NCBI GenBank assembly: GCA_947359465.1
Contig: OX375875.1
Coordinates: 55,857,583-55,921,582, forward strand
Direction: 5' to 3'
DNA: 64,000 bases
Origin: Metellina segmentata
Taxonomy: Eukaryota > Arthropoda > Arachnida > Araneae > Tetragnathidae
Shown: positions 20,493-30,577 of the stretch, piece by piece
How the letters are laid out: every line of letters begins with the position of its first letter
How positions within the stretch are numbered: the first letter of the stretch is position 1
Position numbers and translations under genes: made by a program
The notes under the pieces: generated by a model
Seen by the model: only the letters and a program-made list of their open reading frames with translations
The model's database searches: none
Told to the model about the DNA's origin: nothing

Positions 20493-20926
20493 TTGCTCAG
20501 GTGTTTTAGCATGAAACTCATCTAAATATAACAATAAAGAAATGTTTAATATTGTATTCACTAAACTAATACATAGTGTATAAAATAAAACATATTGCCA
20601 TCAAATATCTAGAATAAAATTCATTTGATGCTTGCACAAACACATAATCGAACATAGAACAGAAAGACGGACAGACAGACTTTCCAAACAATTTCACTCA
20701 CTAAATGAAGATAAATATTCACTGTATGCAAATTTCCATGAAAATATATAAAACCGTGTGGACGTGTATAGGGCACATACATACAGACATACAGATGGAC
20801 AGACAGACACCAAACGCGCAAGAGATGGATTTGGCATAGAAGTGTCCAAAACGGGTAGAAAATTTAAAATGGGTTGAAAATATTGTACAAAATGTACAAA
20901 AAACACTCCATTCTTATTTATATAGA
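20493..20926 (-). mobile_element. Helitron family 2, 5'-end fragment
   Basis: The segment aligns with 19795-20311 of the complete copy. Examples are CAGGTGTTTTAGCATGAAAC at one side and ACACTCCATTCTTATTTATA ending at the 5' terminus at 20926. The 3' two-thirds of the element is absent. Its terminal base abuts the TTAA of a piggyBac-like element. Confidence 0.8.
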
Positions 20927-20930
20927 TTAA

Positions 20931-22554
20931 CCCGGCAAAGCCAGGATTAATTATTTTTTTCCAATATCAATTTCTTCCTTGTATATTGTTCATAGGGTGC
21001 TATTCATGTAGGAAAAGCCTTTTCTTGTTGTAAAATTTCAATAATATTCTCAAAAATGCATGGTACCATATGGTACCGCTAGGCTTTTAAGTGAGCAAAT
21101 TGTAAATAATGCAATTTTTTATTGATATTGACGCAAGCGGTTTAAATAAATTTTTACCAGTTTATGATTTGAAATTAATACAAAAATACAAATGTATGGC
21201 ATAGAAGAACACATTTTTATAAATATATAACAGTAAAAAAAATATCCTAAGAGAAGAAGAGAAAATTTTTACTATCCAGAAAGCACAAGACAAATGGGAA
21301 TACCAATAATATTACCAATAATACAGGCATTTTTTATGAAATATAATCAATAACTTTATTCCATGGTCTATTTGCAATGTTATTTTGAGTGAAAGTCTAA
21401 AAAAATACACAGCACTACGTCACATTTTACACACATAATGTGAACTCGACTAGTGTAGTTTATAGCAGCACATATTGAACCCAACTTCTTTTGAATTTAC
21501 TTGTACCAGTCTTCTTGATTCTTTTTGCTACTTTTTTTCGTTAGCAGAGTTTGCGAGACCGTCTCTCTTCTGAATCTAAATCTAATTAATATTTTCTGTG
21601 GGTTTCTTTCCGTGACGTTTCTTCATTTACACGTAACTGACGACCAGATAAATTATCTGTAAGCTCTCCTTCATCTTCTGTGATACTACTGCAACATCAA
21701 GAGGTTCAATATAGACATATTCTAAGTCTGACTCTGAGTTTAATTCATCAAATAGCAGAAGAGCTTCTTCTAGTGTTAAATATTTCTGAAAAATGAAACT
21801 GTTTTTCAAAATAAAAAAATATACACATGATTTAAATATACACATAAAAACTGCCATAAGAAATAATATGTTCAAAAATATAGTCAAAGACACATTTTAA
21901 TTCCATAACTGCATTTTAACCTACAACTCCCTCCCCATTTTATACTTTTGGCTTTGTTATTTTATGAAAAAAGCAATAGAAATACTGTTTTTTTTAATGC
22001 TAAATTGTCGTATAATTATTTTATACACATTTATTTTATAACTATTCTATTATATACAGTAAAAAAATTAACTATACACTTTTAAAACATTTTTGTATTT
22101 TCTAGAGCAAAAATCAATAAAAATCTAAGCAGTGAGGAAAAGATAGTGTAAAAGCCTAGCTGTACCATACGGTACCAGTAACATTTCAATACAAAAAAGA
22201 TGTACATAATATTATTATATTTTTTTTGAAACAATGTGCACGTAATATCTAGACATAAACGATAACTATTGTGTCAAACTTTCATTTCTATATGTATCAG
22301 TAAAGAGAGAGCGGTTGTACTTACTTTTCAGATGCGTCATTTTGTCATAGCCCAAAAGTGTTCTTGCATCTGTCGGTCAAAGTAAAAATCTGACGTGTTG
22401 TTCACTAAAATTATTACCTAGACAGGATTTTTCACTCTCTTGTGTGGTGCCATCTACTAACAAACACACAAAATATTTGCATTATAACGAAGAAAATTGT
22501 AATATTTTAAACCTTTATTTCTGATACCATATGGTACCGCTAGGCTTTCCCGGG
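20931..22554 (-). mobile_element. piggyBac-like element
   Basis: The element is flanked on both sides by TTAA (20927-20930 and 22555-22558), the piggyBac target duplication. The ends are CCCGGCAAAGCCAGG on the left and, inverted on the right, CCCGGGAAAGCCTAGCGGTA, beginning with the CCC expected of the superfamily. A subterminal GGTACCATATGGTACC-type palindrome with CGCTAGGCTTTT occurs near both ends (21062-21090, 22155-22180, 22525-22545). At 1.62 kb, with only an N-terminal transposase piece, it is a deletion derivative. Confidence 0.85.
21586..21785 (-). pseudogene. piggyBac transposase N-terminal exon (frameshifted)
   Basis: The minus strand reads KYLTLEEALLLFDELNSESD then YIEPLDVAV, an acidic N-terminal region of the kind that opens piggyBac transposases. 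After DVAV the frame shifts; in the alternate frame SITEDEGELTDNLSGRQLRV continues the same type of acidic segment to a TAA at 21586-21588. Just upstream TTTCATTTTTCAG makes a credible 3' splice site, so this may have been exon 2. The DDD catalytic core and the C-terminal Cys-rich domain are absent. The assignment rests on this short region plus the TTAA/CCC ends. Confidence 0.65.
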
Positions 22555-22558
22555 TTAA

Positions 22559-22740
22559 TGAGATTTGCAAACGAATTTCATATTCTGCATCTAACCTGGT
22601 AGTCGTTCTTGCTGTGCTCAGATCTTCTACAGATATACGTTGATACAAACTACATTAAGTGTTTAGAGTTCGTTTAGATATTTCAGGATATTCATTAAAA
22701 ATGGGAAACCAAAAATGCATAGTATCAACTTGAGTGAATG
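22559..22740 (-). pseudogene. hAT (ZBED-type) transposase C-terminal fragment
   Basis: The minus strand reads DTMHFWFPIFNEYPEISKRT, a stop, and then STARTTTRLDAEYEIRLQIS. This resembles the FW..EYP...A and the (K/R)xRL-x-E-x-x-(L/M)R-x-x-LS stretches near the C-terminus of BED-finger hAT transposases, with the usual CE-x-x-F-S segment between them missing. The fragment ends at the piggyBac element. It is short and diverged, so the call is tentative. Confidence 0.45.
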
Positions 22741-23367
22741 TTATTCTTAATAAGGAATCTGTTGATAAATCAATGTGTTGTTCTGTTTATTGTTCTGGCA
22801 ATTGAGAGGTAAGATTTTTCTAAAGGGTTATGAATTCAAATACGACTTATTCACTGACTCACTGAATGACTGACTGATTCATCACTGAATCTCAAGAACT
22901 ACAAGTCCTAGGAAGCTGAAATGTTGCAGGGTGTTTCTTCTTATACCTTAGAGGTGTACTAAGAAAGGTTTTTGAAAAATTCGAATCTTTAAAGGCCTAA
23001 AATTGACCTAAGACCCAAGCCAAAAGCAATTTGAAATCGCCATAGAAATAACATTGCGTATAAAATGATTGCTGTACGCATCTCAGATTGCTTTACCAGT
23101 GTTGATCGAAAAACAATTTTCTTAAAACAAATTAAACTATAATGTTCATATTTGAACTGAAATTTTACTTCTTCCTATGATGAAAATAATATTTATAAAT
23201 ATTTGATTGATGAAGAAAGAATATTTAGAACATTTAATTTCATATATACTTAAATTTTATAATGGAATACGGAAAGCCCAAACGGATAAACTCATTGATC
23301 ATAAAAGCGTAATTTTGCTACTCGGTATCTGGCAACCTCAGAATTAATGTTTAATTTTTTAATTTCA

Positions 23368-24707
23368 CTAGGGGGCTCCGCCCCCTGCTCGCTTACGCTC
23401 GCCAACCCCCGGGGATTGCTACGCAATCCCATTTGGTTTGCTTCGCAAACCAACATTCCTTTCGCAGAGTGAAACTATCTGAATAATTTGTATTATCCTG
23501 ATTTTACGGTCCATCACGTCACAGCGAGGGCTTCTCCCCCTGCTCGCTTACGCTCGCCGACCCCCGTGGGTTGCTACGCAATTCCGTTTGGTTTGCTTCG
23601 CAAACCAATACCTCTTACGCAAGTGATTTCACTCTTTTTTGCTTTAACAATTAATGCACCCTAAACTAATAGCCGCATCAGTAAAAAATCTTCTGCATCT
23701 TGTTCCCTGTACAATTTTAAGTAAACCCTGTTAATCTCCAAACTTTACGATGTGTACTTTGTACTTTCTCGGTAAAACGTCTGAGAACAGAGGGAAAAAA
23801 GCGAGCCTTTTTCCTCGCCAAATAAAAAGAAATCGTTTTTATGGCAATTGTTGCTACGATAAATTTGATATCTGGCAAACCCGATAGTCAAAAAAACAAC
23901 CCTCCGCGAATACAATTCTCCGCGAATTTGCTCCGCGAAATAAAAAATACGAAATTTGTGTCACCAACTTTTGATTGCATCGAATTTATTTATGAACCAA
24001 TTTTAAAAATAATGGTACCGTAAGAAAGAGTACAGTCTGAGGTATACTGCGCTATTTTCAAAATACAAAACTAATAGTAATACGATATAGATATGACAGT
24101 TTTAGTTAACGGTAGTAACAAAAAATAGCGAAAATATCCAAAGATTCCGAATTTTGTATGACCAACTTTTGATCGCATCCAATTTATTTATTAACCGATA
24201 TCAAAAATAATAATACCGTAAGAAAGAGTACATTCTGAGGTATACTGCTATATTTTAAAAATTAAAAAATAATAGTAATAAAATATAGATACGGCAGTTT
24301 TAAAAAAAAGTAACAAAAATCGCCCGATTTTTCCCGAATTTCAAAAAAATATTATCAAGAACCAAATTGAAATTAAAAAAAAAACTCGACGAGCTGCAAA
24401 AATTTACGTTGAGAGGTACTCTTTAAAAAAAACTCACGGCTGAAGACTGAAAATTTGTATGTGTTTTGCTCACTCGCGGAAGAAATTTCGCTTCTTCAAT
24501 TTTAACACTTAATAAACCCTAAACTAATAGCCGCAACGGAAAAAAATCTTAATAATTGTCCGGGGAATACGATGAAGAACAAACCATGTCAATTTTGTTT
24601 TTTTCCGATCAGTACTTTCTCGGGAAACCGTCTAAGAATCGAGCTAAACAACACAGTTTTCAATTCTGCGGCGGCGGCGGCGGTAACATTTTTTTAATAC
24701 AGAGAGA
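23368..24707 (-). mobile_element. Helitron family 1, complete copy
   Basis: On the minus strand the element starts TCTCTCTGTATTAAAAAAAT at 24707, preceded by A, and ends GGGGGCGGAGCCCCCTAG at 23368, followed by T. Near the 3' end stand short hairpins in series: GGTTTGC/GCAAACC, GGATTGC/GCAATCC, GCGAGCGTAAGCGAGC and GGGGGC/GCCCCC. This hairpin cassette recurs in diverged form about 150 bp further in (23529-23612). A GCC/GGC trinucleotide run sits next to the 5' end. No Rep/helicase is encoded. Length is 1,340 bp. Confidence 0.85.
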
Positions 24708-25766
24708 TTTATAATTCTTTTTGGGGGTATTTGAGTTGAAAACGAGATGTTTGCGATCATATTTGAGGATTCCCAAGTATTATAAATATGTGTTCTTTTT
24801 TGCTTATAAATCATTGTCTTCATCAATATTGTTCAAGTGTCTTGTCGAATTGTTTTACTACAGAATATATTCAGGAAGTCAAAATTCAACACGCTAGAAC
24901 AGATATTTTTTCAGAATTCTGCATTTTTTAAGGATTGGAATATTGTTTCTGTTTGCATTATGTGTTCCGGTATATTACCTATACCAGAAATATTATTTAG
25001 GAGTTGGATTTTATTTATTTATTTCCTGCAAAATATCACTAGATATGGGTACTTTCGTGGTGGTATATGTATATTTCTACCAACTTTCTTTCAATCTTTG
25101 GTTCAATACGTAATAGTGTGTAGATAAAAAATAATAAAATTTACGAATCAAAATATTTTTTTAAGTGTGTAATTTGTTATTTTAAAATGACATGAAAAAT
25201 TTCAAAAATAACTTTAAAACAAGATGGGTTACGTTAAATTAAATCTGGTAATCATCTTTGTAGTTCAAAATATATTTCAAAATTTTGATATAGCTTTTTA
25301 GTGAAAAACGATTAAAATAATTTAAATTTCATTTGTTTTTCGTGTTTCATGGGTGTTATTGAAAGCTGTACTCCATAGTCAAGTAACTACATATATCACT
25401 CTAAATAGATACGTGCTTTCCATTTAGAAACAAAATTTCTGATCTTAAAAAGTACCATAAGGGTTCAATTTAAAACTATATGTGCGTTGGAGAAAAGGGA
25501 ATTTTTAACAAGACTTTGTTGATCTTGGAATAATATCACACTAAGTAATTTTGAAAAATCGAAATTTTATGTCTTAAGAGCCAGAAAGTCGAGGTTGCTT
25601 ACTCTATTTATTGAAACTGTTCGTACGCAACTTAGATGCATGTGAATCGTTCGTTGAAAGGGATTTTCTTTTGTAAAAGCGCTGTAAAATCAACCTTCTG
25701 TTTATTAAAATTGCTATCGATTGGTTTTAATTTGTCTACTCTGATGACATGTATTCCTAACAAAAG

Positions 25767-26092
25767 CTCTGTTATTCCACATGCCACTGAATGGAATTTT
25801 CTGGAAAAAGTGCCGTTTGCTTCAAATTAAATTAGTCACGAATGCCGTAAATGTTTAGCCCCCTTGGACAAATAGAACGCGGGTTAATATATAGCCTATC
25901 ATATCCGCAGGGTTCTAAAATATAAATGAACCAAATGTGTGGATTGGTCAAAAGGTGGATTAGTGTAGAGAACAGACAAACGTCAACTCTGCTTTATATA
26001 TCTAACAGAAGTTCCGTTATTCCACCTGCCGCTGAATGGAATTTTCAAGAAAAAGTGCGTTTGCTTCAAATTAAATTAGTAACGAATGTTGT
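25767..26092 (+). repeat. Pair of 85-bp direct repeats
   Basis: GTTATTCCACATGCCACTGA then ATGGAATTTTCTGGAAAAAG (25771-25810), continuing with GTTTGCTTCAAATTAAATTA, recurs at 26015-26092 with about 10% differences. The spacing is about 243 bp. The repeat lies inside the putative plus-strand Helitron body. Confidence 0.75.
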
Positions 26093-26159
26093 AACAATTT
26101 AACTTACCATCTTCTCACATTGATGATGAAATTCGAAAATATCGCAAACTAGGTGAAAG

Positions 26160-26480
26160 AAGGGCACAATGAAAACATATTCATAGGAAAACTAAGTGCA
26201 AGACTATCTACCGAAAATTCGCTAGTTTTACTGAAATGGAATGCACGGGAATATTCGTAGTCACTCGAAAACTTAAAAGCAACTTCAGCAGAAGTGTGAC
26301 GAATATGAAATGGATTGTATGGTTGGATACAACATGTATGCATATTTGCCTCCGAAGTAAATTGTAAAAGCAATGGAGAAGTTAAATTGGTATTAATATT
26401 TTTTCCCGTACACTTAAATGATGCTAAGATTATTTTATGAAAAAGAATTGATGATGACTTTTCAATCAACATATTATTAA
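26160..26480 (+). pseudogene. Decayed plus-strand reading frame of unknown family
   Basis: One plus-strand frame reads IGKLSARLSTENSLVLLKWN, HVCIFASEVNCKSNGEVKLV and LNDAKIIL with only four stops in about 110 codons. Each stop could arise from a CpG-type or single transition in Arg, Gln or Trp codons. The pattern of alternating hydrophobic residues suggests a once-coding strand. I do not recognise the family. A 107-codon open frame exists on the opposite strand but looks less protein-like. The 3' terminus of the Helitron-like element follows immediately. Confidence 0.3.
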
Positions 26481-26793
26481 TTCAACTCGAGCAAAGCCAG
26501 GTCTTTCTGCTAGTATTGCATAAATTAAGAAAGCTGTCACGGCTGTGAGTAGTGTTATCGGCAGTTATGGATACTTGTTTAATTAATAAAATTATTAAAT
26601 TTCGTCTCAGTAGTATGTCTTATTATCGCGGAAGAACCTTTCAAAACTTTTTTGAGCCCAAGGGTTCCGCGGAACACAGGTTGAAGAACAATGATAGGCG
26701 ACATGACATAGTTGCAATTTCCTTTTTAACCCTGTAAAAATATTCAGAAATTTAGCGTTCAATTTATTTTATTCCAAACATTCGTTTGAAATA

Positions 26794-27181
26794 CATTGAT
26801 GTCCAAAATTAAGGTCACAAACATGAAATCTATGAGAACTGGAGAAATATTCAGCCCAGCTTCAAGCCTGCCAACAGCTCTCCGTCTAATGAATCATCTA
26901 AACGATGATGATAACTCATTCTCACGACAAACAGTCAAACTTGTGGGTTTTAAAGCAATATTCACAACACTGGAAGAAAAAAAATTACAGATGCTTATAC
27001 GGGCGAATTCCAATTTGTTGTACAAAACTAACGCCAAACACCATTTATTCCAAACTGGAGGCTAACATTGTTCTACCCCGTTCTTCAAAATAAATAAAAT
27101 ACAAATTTGATAAAATTTTCTGGTAGCGATTTTGAATTATTTTGATAAACGTGTTTGCGACCTTAATTTTGGACATCAGTG
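26794..27181. mobile_element. Tc1/mariner-type MITE
   Basis: The ends are 31-bp inverted repeats including the TA: TACATTGATGTCCAAAATTA on the left (26792 onward) and TACACTGATGTCCAAAATTA when the right end is read inverted (to 27183). There are two mismatches over 31 bp. TA flanks both sides, the Tc1/mariner target duplication. The 388-bp interior has no transposase similarity. The terminal sequence is closely related to that next to the Tc1 pseudogene at 28.0-28.85 kb, which suggests the same mobilising family. Confidence 0.85.
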
Positions 27182-27183
27182 TA

Positions 27184-28050
27184 GGAAAACAATAAAAATG
27201 TTTACTTACAAAAGAACATACGAAAATGATCAATTAAACTAGGGGTCTATAAACGGTTTGAGCGAAGGGCCACATTTGGGTTTCGAAAAAGCATAGAACT
27301 ACTGGTGTACGACGTCATGTCCAACTACTACAGTTGTAGAAAATGATCCTATAAGTACGATCTTAAAACTAAAGATGAAAGGATAATAAAATATCATAGC
27401 TAAGAAAACCAGTAACGCGTTCTTTTGTACCTAAAATGGTGGTCAAAATATTGCTGTGTTAGTTCATAAACGATGATTTTTGCATATTTAATTAATTCGC
27501 AGTTACTTACAGTTTGAAGAATTACGTTGCTAGCCGAAAGTTATCTGTCAACATCAGACATGTCTATATCAGATCTGATTGGGAAAAAGAACTCGACGGT
27601 TGATACAAAATAGATAGGTGTGCAGAAACAGGCACTCGTGTGTATTATTCTAGATTAGATATTCTGGTTCGTCAGTTTCGGCTACGGTAAAAGTAATTTG
27701 CAGATGGAAAAGCCCTTTCGAAAACCAGCAAATCATTATTGGTTTTTAAACCCTAATATGAATTCCTTTACAGGATGTGGGGGCCTGAATAAAGATGTTA
27801 GGCCTAATTTTTAAAGAAACACGAAAGGAAAAGGTGATGCCAAATATGAATGATTTATAATTGGGATTTTATAAACCCCAATATATTATCCTCATATAAA
27901 TTTCTTTTGCTTCATGCAGCTCATTACTTAGGACGAATGGTGCATGGTCTTTTGGATATCAATGTAGCTAACAAGTCATTCATCATATGTTTTACTTATT
28001 AATCAATCCATTTAAATATTTATATTTTTGTATCTAATAGCATTTTCAGT
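27184..28050. other. Unassigned DNA with possible hAT and Tc1 ends
   Basis: TAGGGGTCTATAAACGGTTT at 27240 resembles a hAT terminus, and CTTTTGGATATCAATGTA at 27948-27965 resembles a Tc1 end like that of the MITE at 26794. Neither has a partner that I can place. Confidence 0.35.
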
Positions 28051-28847
28051 GTAGTTGCATAACGTGTGGAATATTTTTTGTATTAAACAACTTCGGACGT
28101 TCATATGGAGAACGTCAGATACCCGCTACCACCAAGACAACATCATTGAACGACACCGTTACGGTGGTGCAGGTTTGCTCGTTTGGGGCAGAATTATACT
28201 GGGCTCCAGAACAGATCTACATGCTCAAATCGGAACCATGAGAGGCCAAATTTATCGGGACATCATTCTGGAACAACATGTACGTATGTTTAGGAGTGCC
28301 ATGGGCGCATAATTTGTGTTTATGGATGACAACGCCCGTCCTCACCGTGCAAACATTGTAAACGAATATCTTGAATCAGAGGATATCACCCGTATGGAAT
28401 GGCCAGCATTCTCACCTGACTTGAATCCGCTAGGGCATGTGTGGGACATGCTTGGCCGACGTGTTGCAGCCCGTCAACCACCTCCTACATGTGTATCAGA
28501 ACTTCGGAGAGCATTGCTTGTTGAGTGGTGTGATCTTCCCCAAGATCATCTCGATAATTTGATCCTCAGCATGCATAGGCGTCGTACGGACTGTATTTAC
28601 TCGTCTGGGAGACATATAATGTATTAACCATCCTACCAACCACGTCATGTTTAGTTTTGTAAGGTCTATATTTTTTGTATTTGCTCCAGTGAAAAAAAAA
28701 ACGTAGTTTTTATGAATGGTATCATACATACACCATCTTTTTTGTTCTTTATCCTTTGTTTAAAAGGTCTTTATGAATAAGTCCCGTTTGTTCTGAACCT
28801 TTAATGGCCGGTGCTGGCATTATCCTTAATTTATGGACATGAGTGTA
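28051..28847 (+). mobile_element. Tc1-like element, 5'-truncated
   Basis: It contains the catalytic half of a Tc1 transposase and a right end CCTTAATTTATGGACATGAG followed by TGTA at 28824-28847, nearly the same as the right end of the MITE at 27161-27183. The left end and the DNA-binding half of the gene are missing. Confidence 0.75.
28082..28627 (+). pseudogene. Tc1-like transposase, catalytic C-terminal half (broken)
   Basis: The frame reads TRYHQDNIIERHRYGGAGLL, VWGRIILGSRTDLH, MDDNARPHRANIVNEYLESE, EWPAFSPDLNPLGHVWDMLG and a C-terminal DNLILSMHRRR block ending at TAA 28625-28627. This is a DDE transposase of the kind common in arthropods. Two lesions are visible. An in-frame TAA at 28310-28312 stands just before FVFMDDNARPH, where GAA would be expected. 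The third catalytic residue, 34 residues after the MDD aspartate, is Gly (NPLGHVWD) where the family has Glu. The first catalytic Asp and the N-terminal DNA-binding region are absent. Confidence 0.9.
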
Positions 28848-30055
28848 TGTGGTTGGTTGTATAAATGTTTTCGTGTACTGTGAAATTCGATTAACCGACA
28901 GGGTCGGATATTGACATTGGTTTTAAAAAGGGCTTAGCGAGTCAAAAAGTAGGAACCTATGGTCTAAGCTAAAATTTTAAGCCTACTTTGGTGGCAGGGA
29001 ACCTTTATGAATGGAAAAGTCATGTGGAGACCTGGAGTTAAATGTGAACTAATTTTTGTGTTCAGTTTCGTACCTGATAAAAAACGTGTGTTCTACCTCT
29101 CCTTTGAATATCTATAATTAAAGAAGCGCACCACGCTGACAATTTATCGGAAGCCTTAATGTTTACTTACATGATAAGAAATACATAGTCATTTTGCAAT
29201 GTGTTTAAATTATATACAACGCTATTAAAACGACAATGATTTTTTTTGTCTTAAAATATGGCCTAAAAATCTTTGAAAAAAAGTACAGTAACATTTGTTT
29301 CTGTCAGTTAATAAAGATGCTCTATAGATGATATACGTTGGAAATTTTACTGAAATTTTAATTTGCACTCGAGCTGAAAGCAAATGAGTGTCTGTCAGAA
29401 AATATCCCCCCTCCAAATGTATCAAATAATAAAAACAATTCCGAACCCAAATTAACTCTACCACAACACTTTTGTTTCAGCAGTTCACAACTTCAGGAAC
29501 CCACTTCCCTCTACTACACAAGAATAGATATATTTCCCATTGAAAAAGACGGTACTAGCTAAGAGACATCTCTTCCTAGAAGAAGGGCCTCTCTCGATCC
29601 AGCTAATGGTTTTTCAATCGCAAAAGAAAAGCATCTGAAAAATGGAAGTAGCTGGCACTTGAAAAATGAATCAACATCGCTTGCGTAAAAACAAACACTG
29701 TTTTCGTTTCTTTCCCTTTCACGGTGCCTTCTAGTGTTTGCTCCCTTTTCTTCAGCCCCGAGATATATTTCCCATAAGCGCTATTCAATTATAAACGACA
29801 TGTGCCCTGCCGTTCAAAACCAGCATGAGCGCTTGGGGAGCGAACACATTTCCAGGGGAACTGTCAGCCATCTTGTTTTGTTTCGTCTGTATTTGAAGAA
29901 AAGCCATTATTTTTCCATTACGGCCCTTCGTCAGATCCACTTCTTCGAACTTAATAAGTAGTGCGAGTATGAAAGAAAGAGAGAGAGAAGAAAATAAGCA
30001 AAAAGTTCTAGGGATGGGTAACTTAATTTTCCCCCGATTGATGAAAGTTGCTTAA
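28848..30055. other. Unassigned DNA
   Basis: No recognised element or protein. Short open frames on both strands between 29225 and 29961 show no motif. Confidence 0.4.
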
Positions 30056-30577
30056 GGCCACATATAGGATGTTCTTACAGAAAGGAATATTGGAATCGGT
30101 TATCACAACATGGAAAATTTTGGGTTTTATGTATTTTAGGGAATAATTTTGTATCCATATCCAACCTATGGAATAACCATAATAATCGAATTTTTTCGTA
30201 AATTTTAGCCCGGATGCTGCAAAGACAGAAGCTGTTGCGGTAACCCGAATTCTGAGTGATCACGATTAAAAATACATAAAAATTCTGCATATAGCATCTG
30301 CCGCCCCCTTTTATAAATATCAAGAAATGGATATTTCACAACCTGAAAAATTGTACTGTTCTCTCTAGTCAGGGACTTCTGCAGCCGATACCGTGCGCCG
30401 ATTTATACGAATGTAGTATAAATAATAATTTGGCCATCCATTTGTTGTAAAAATTCTGCATACAGCACCTTCTGCCTAATTTTTAAAAAAATCACAAGAA
30501 ATGATGTTTCACAACCTGAGAATTTGTACTGATATCTCCAGTCAGGACTTCTGTGGCCGATACAGTTTTTTTTAATA

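Larger units (their letters stand above)
22785..26513 (+). mobile_element. Probable plus-strand Helitron, interrupted by another Helitron
   Basis: The right boundary reads CTCGAGCAAAGCCAGGTCTT then TCTGCTAG followed by T, matching Helitron 3' ends. The left part (22850-23000) has TCACTGACTCACTGAATGAC, CTCAAGAACTACAAGTCCTA and CTTATACCTTAGAGGTGTAC, phrases I associate with Helitron 5' subterminal DNA, but no clear 5' TC terminus was found. A minus-strand Helitron occupies 23368-24707. Whether one element spans the whole interval is inferred. The interior has no Rep/helicase. Confidence 0.4.
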
